Shown here piece by piece: positions 63,501-64,000 of a stretch of 64,000 nucleotides of DNA (position 1 is its first letter; the number at the start of each line of letters is the position of its first letter). The position numbers and the translations under genes were made by a program. Source of the stretch: Malus domestica. Taxonomy: Eukaryota; Streptophyta; Magnoliopsida; Rosales; Rosaceae. Where the stretch lies: NCBI RefSeq assembly GCF_042453785.1, contig NC_091671.1, positions 12,966,001-13,030,000 of the forward strand, read 5' to 3'. Under the pieces are notes generated by a model, which was given only the letters and a program-made list of their open reading frames with translations, was not told the DNA's origin and did no database searches.

Positions 63501-63903
63501 TATTTCCTTCATCCAAACATAGTGTAGGGTCATTTAAAGAGGATTTTCATACCGAATTATGCAAACTTGTTAGTTTTTACCCTTAAATTTATTCACATTA
63601 ATTTATAACGACTAACCAAACTCTGGTTATGTACTTTGATTACCAAAGAGCAAAGTAATACAAAATCTAACATTTAATTTACTACAGCATACCTGAGCTG
63701 CCAGTTCTTCAACTTCTTTCTCCAACTTTATCCTCTCCTCATCGCAGCTAATGACAGCCTCAAGTGAAGACATGTCTGAAGCTTCAATTTCCCTGCTGAG
63801 ATGATAGATATCCATGTGATCCGGAATTGGAAGCTCTCGGAGCCCTATGGCAGTTAGGAGGGTGGATTTACCACACCCATTCAACCCAAGCAAACCATAG
63901 CGT
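60577..63903 (-). CDS. ABCF1: ABC transporter F family member 1 (GCN20-type), 3' part, runs off the window
   Basis: Soluble twin-ATPase ABCF protein without membrane domains, linked to ribosomes and translation control. Visible exons (minus): 63903-63693, 62882-62648, 61634-60577, giving about 500 residues. NBD1 has GLNGCGKST, signature FSGGWRMR and [11 protein letters not shown], split over exons. The linker is charged ([11 protein letters not shown] through [11 protein letters not shown]). NBD2 has GPNGAGKST, signature LSDGQRSR and [12 protein letters not shown]. The C-terminus ends KIKAGLAD. All catalytic motifs are canonical. Missing are the first ~95 residues, which must lie past 64000, since the first visible exon starts mid-codon. 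Its 0.8 kb intron holds a Tourist-like MITE (63173-63524). Confidence 0.94.
61635..62647 (-). other. ABCF1 intron
   Basis: A 1.0 kb GT-AG intron that splits the codon for Asp in NHLD of NBD1. AT-rich, with an A15 run at ~62048; no nested gene seen. Confidence 0.7.
63173..63524 (+). mobile_element. Tourist-like MITE inside an ABCF1 intron
   Basis: CACTATGTTTG start and CAAACATAGTG end, flanked by TAA (63170-63172) and TAG (63525-63527), an almost intact 3-bp duplication. It aligns over its whole length with 31528-31882 with few differences. Confidence 0.85.
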
Positions 63904-64000
63904 CTGAAAAGGAACATGAAACACACAACTTTAGCATATCTATAAGTAAAACAAAATTACTTAAATCATGATTTTTTTTATACTTGAATAAAACATGTAC

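Overview
This is a plant nuclear window, most likely from a woody eudicot. Proteins are close to Arabidopsis CDC48, ABCG3, EVAN-type dolichol kinase and ABCF1, and genes carry many short exons in AT-rich introns. The repeat content (an RTE-type LINE, a large family with a short gag-like or coiled-coil ORF, abundant MITEs) recalls Maleae such as apple or pear. The Maleae call is from recognition only; no search was run.

Layout. 658-6004 (-) is a complete nine-exon CDC48/p97 AAA-ATPase. 7486-20867 (-) is a complete eleven-coding-exon ABCG3-type half transporter, stretched by a 7.6 kb composite retroelement in one intron and an L1 remnant in another. 24148-30030 (+) is a fourteen-exon dolichol kinase, divergent from ABCG3. 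From 30 to 60 kb the window is gene-poor: one intact single-exon SAUR gene (38068-38502) sits among transposons. These are a TRIM (33673-34785), two foldback Mutator-like elements with 9-bp target duplications (39889-40901 and 55333-56494, the second holding a very long GAA tract), an 11 kb Copia LTR retrotransposon (42950-54026) with a nested solo-LTR-like insertion (48665-50500), L1 and RNase H pseudogene pieces, and a hAT MITE (56859-57782). 60577 to beyond 63903 (-) is the 3' part of an ABCF1/GCN20-type gene that runs off the right edge.

The host genes are housekeeping genes with unrelated roles (proteostasis, membrane transport, dolichyl-phosphate synthesis for glycosylation, auxin-responsive growth, translation-linked ABCF ATPase). 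I see no operon-like or clustered pathway logic. The most unusual structure is the composite at 10159-17714. It is bounded by a perfect 20-bp duplication, carries a LINE with an unbroken 1052-codon ORF that has lost its own 3' tail, then a 3.7 kb foreign retroelement segment, then a second, diverged LINE 3' end that supplies the tail. This fits LINE-mediated 3' transduction or recombination between LINE copies.

Exon coordinates were read by eye from conserved protein sequence and splice sites, and every gene sums to an open frame. UTR limits are approximate.
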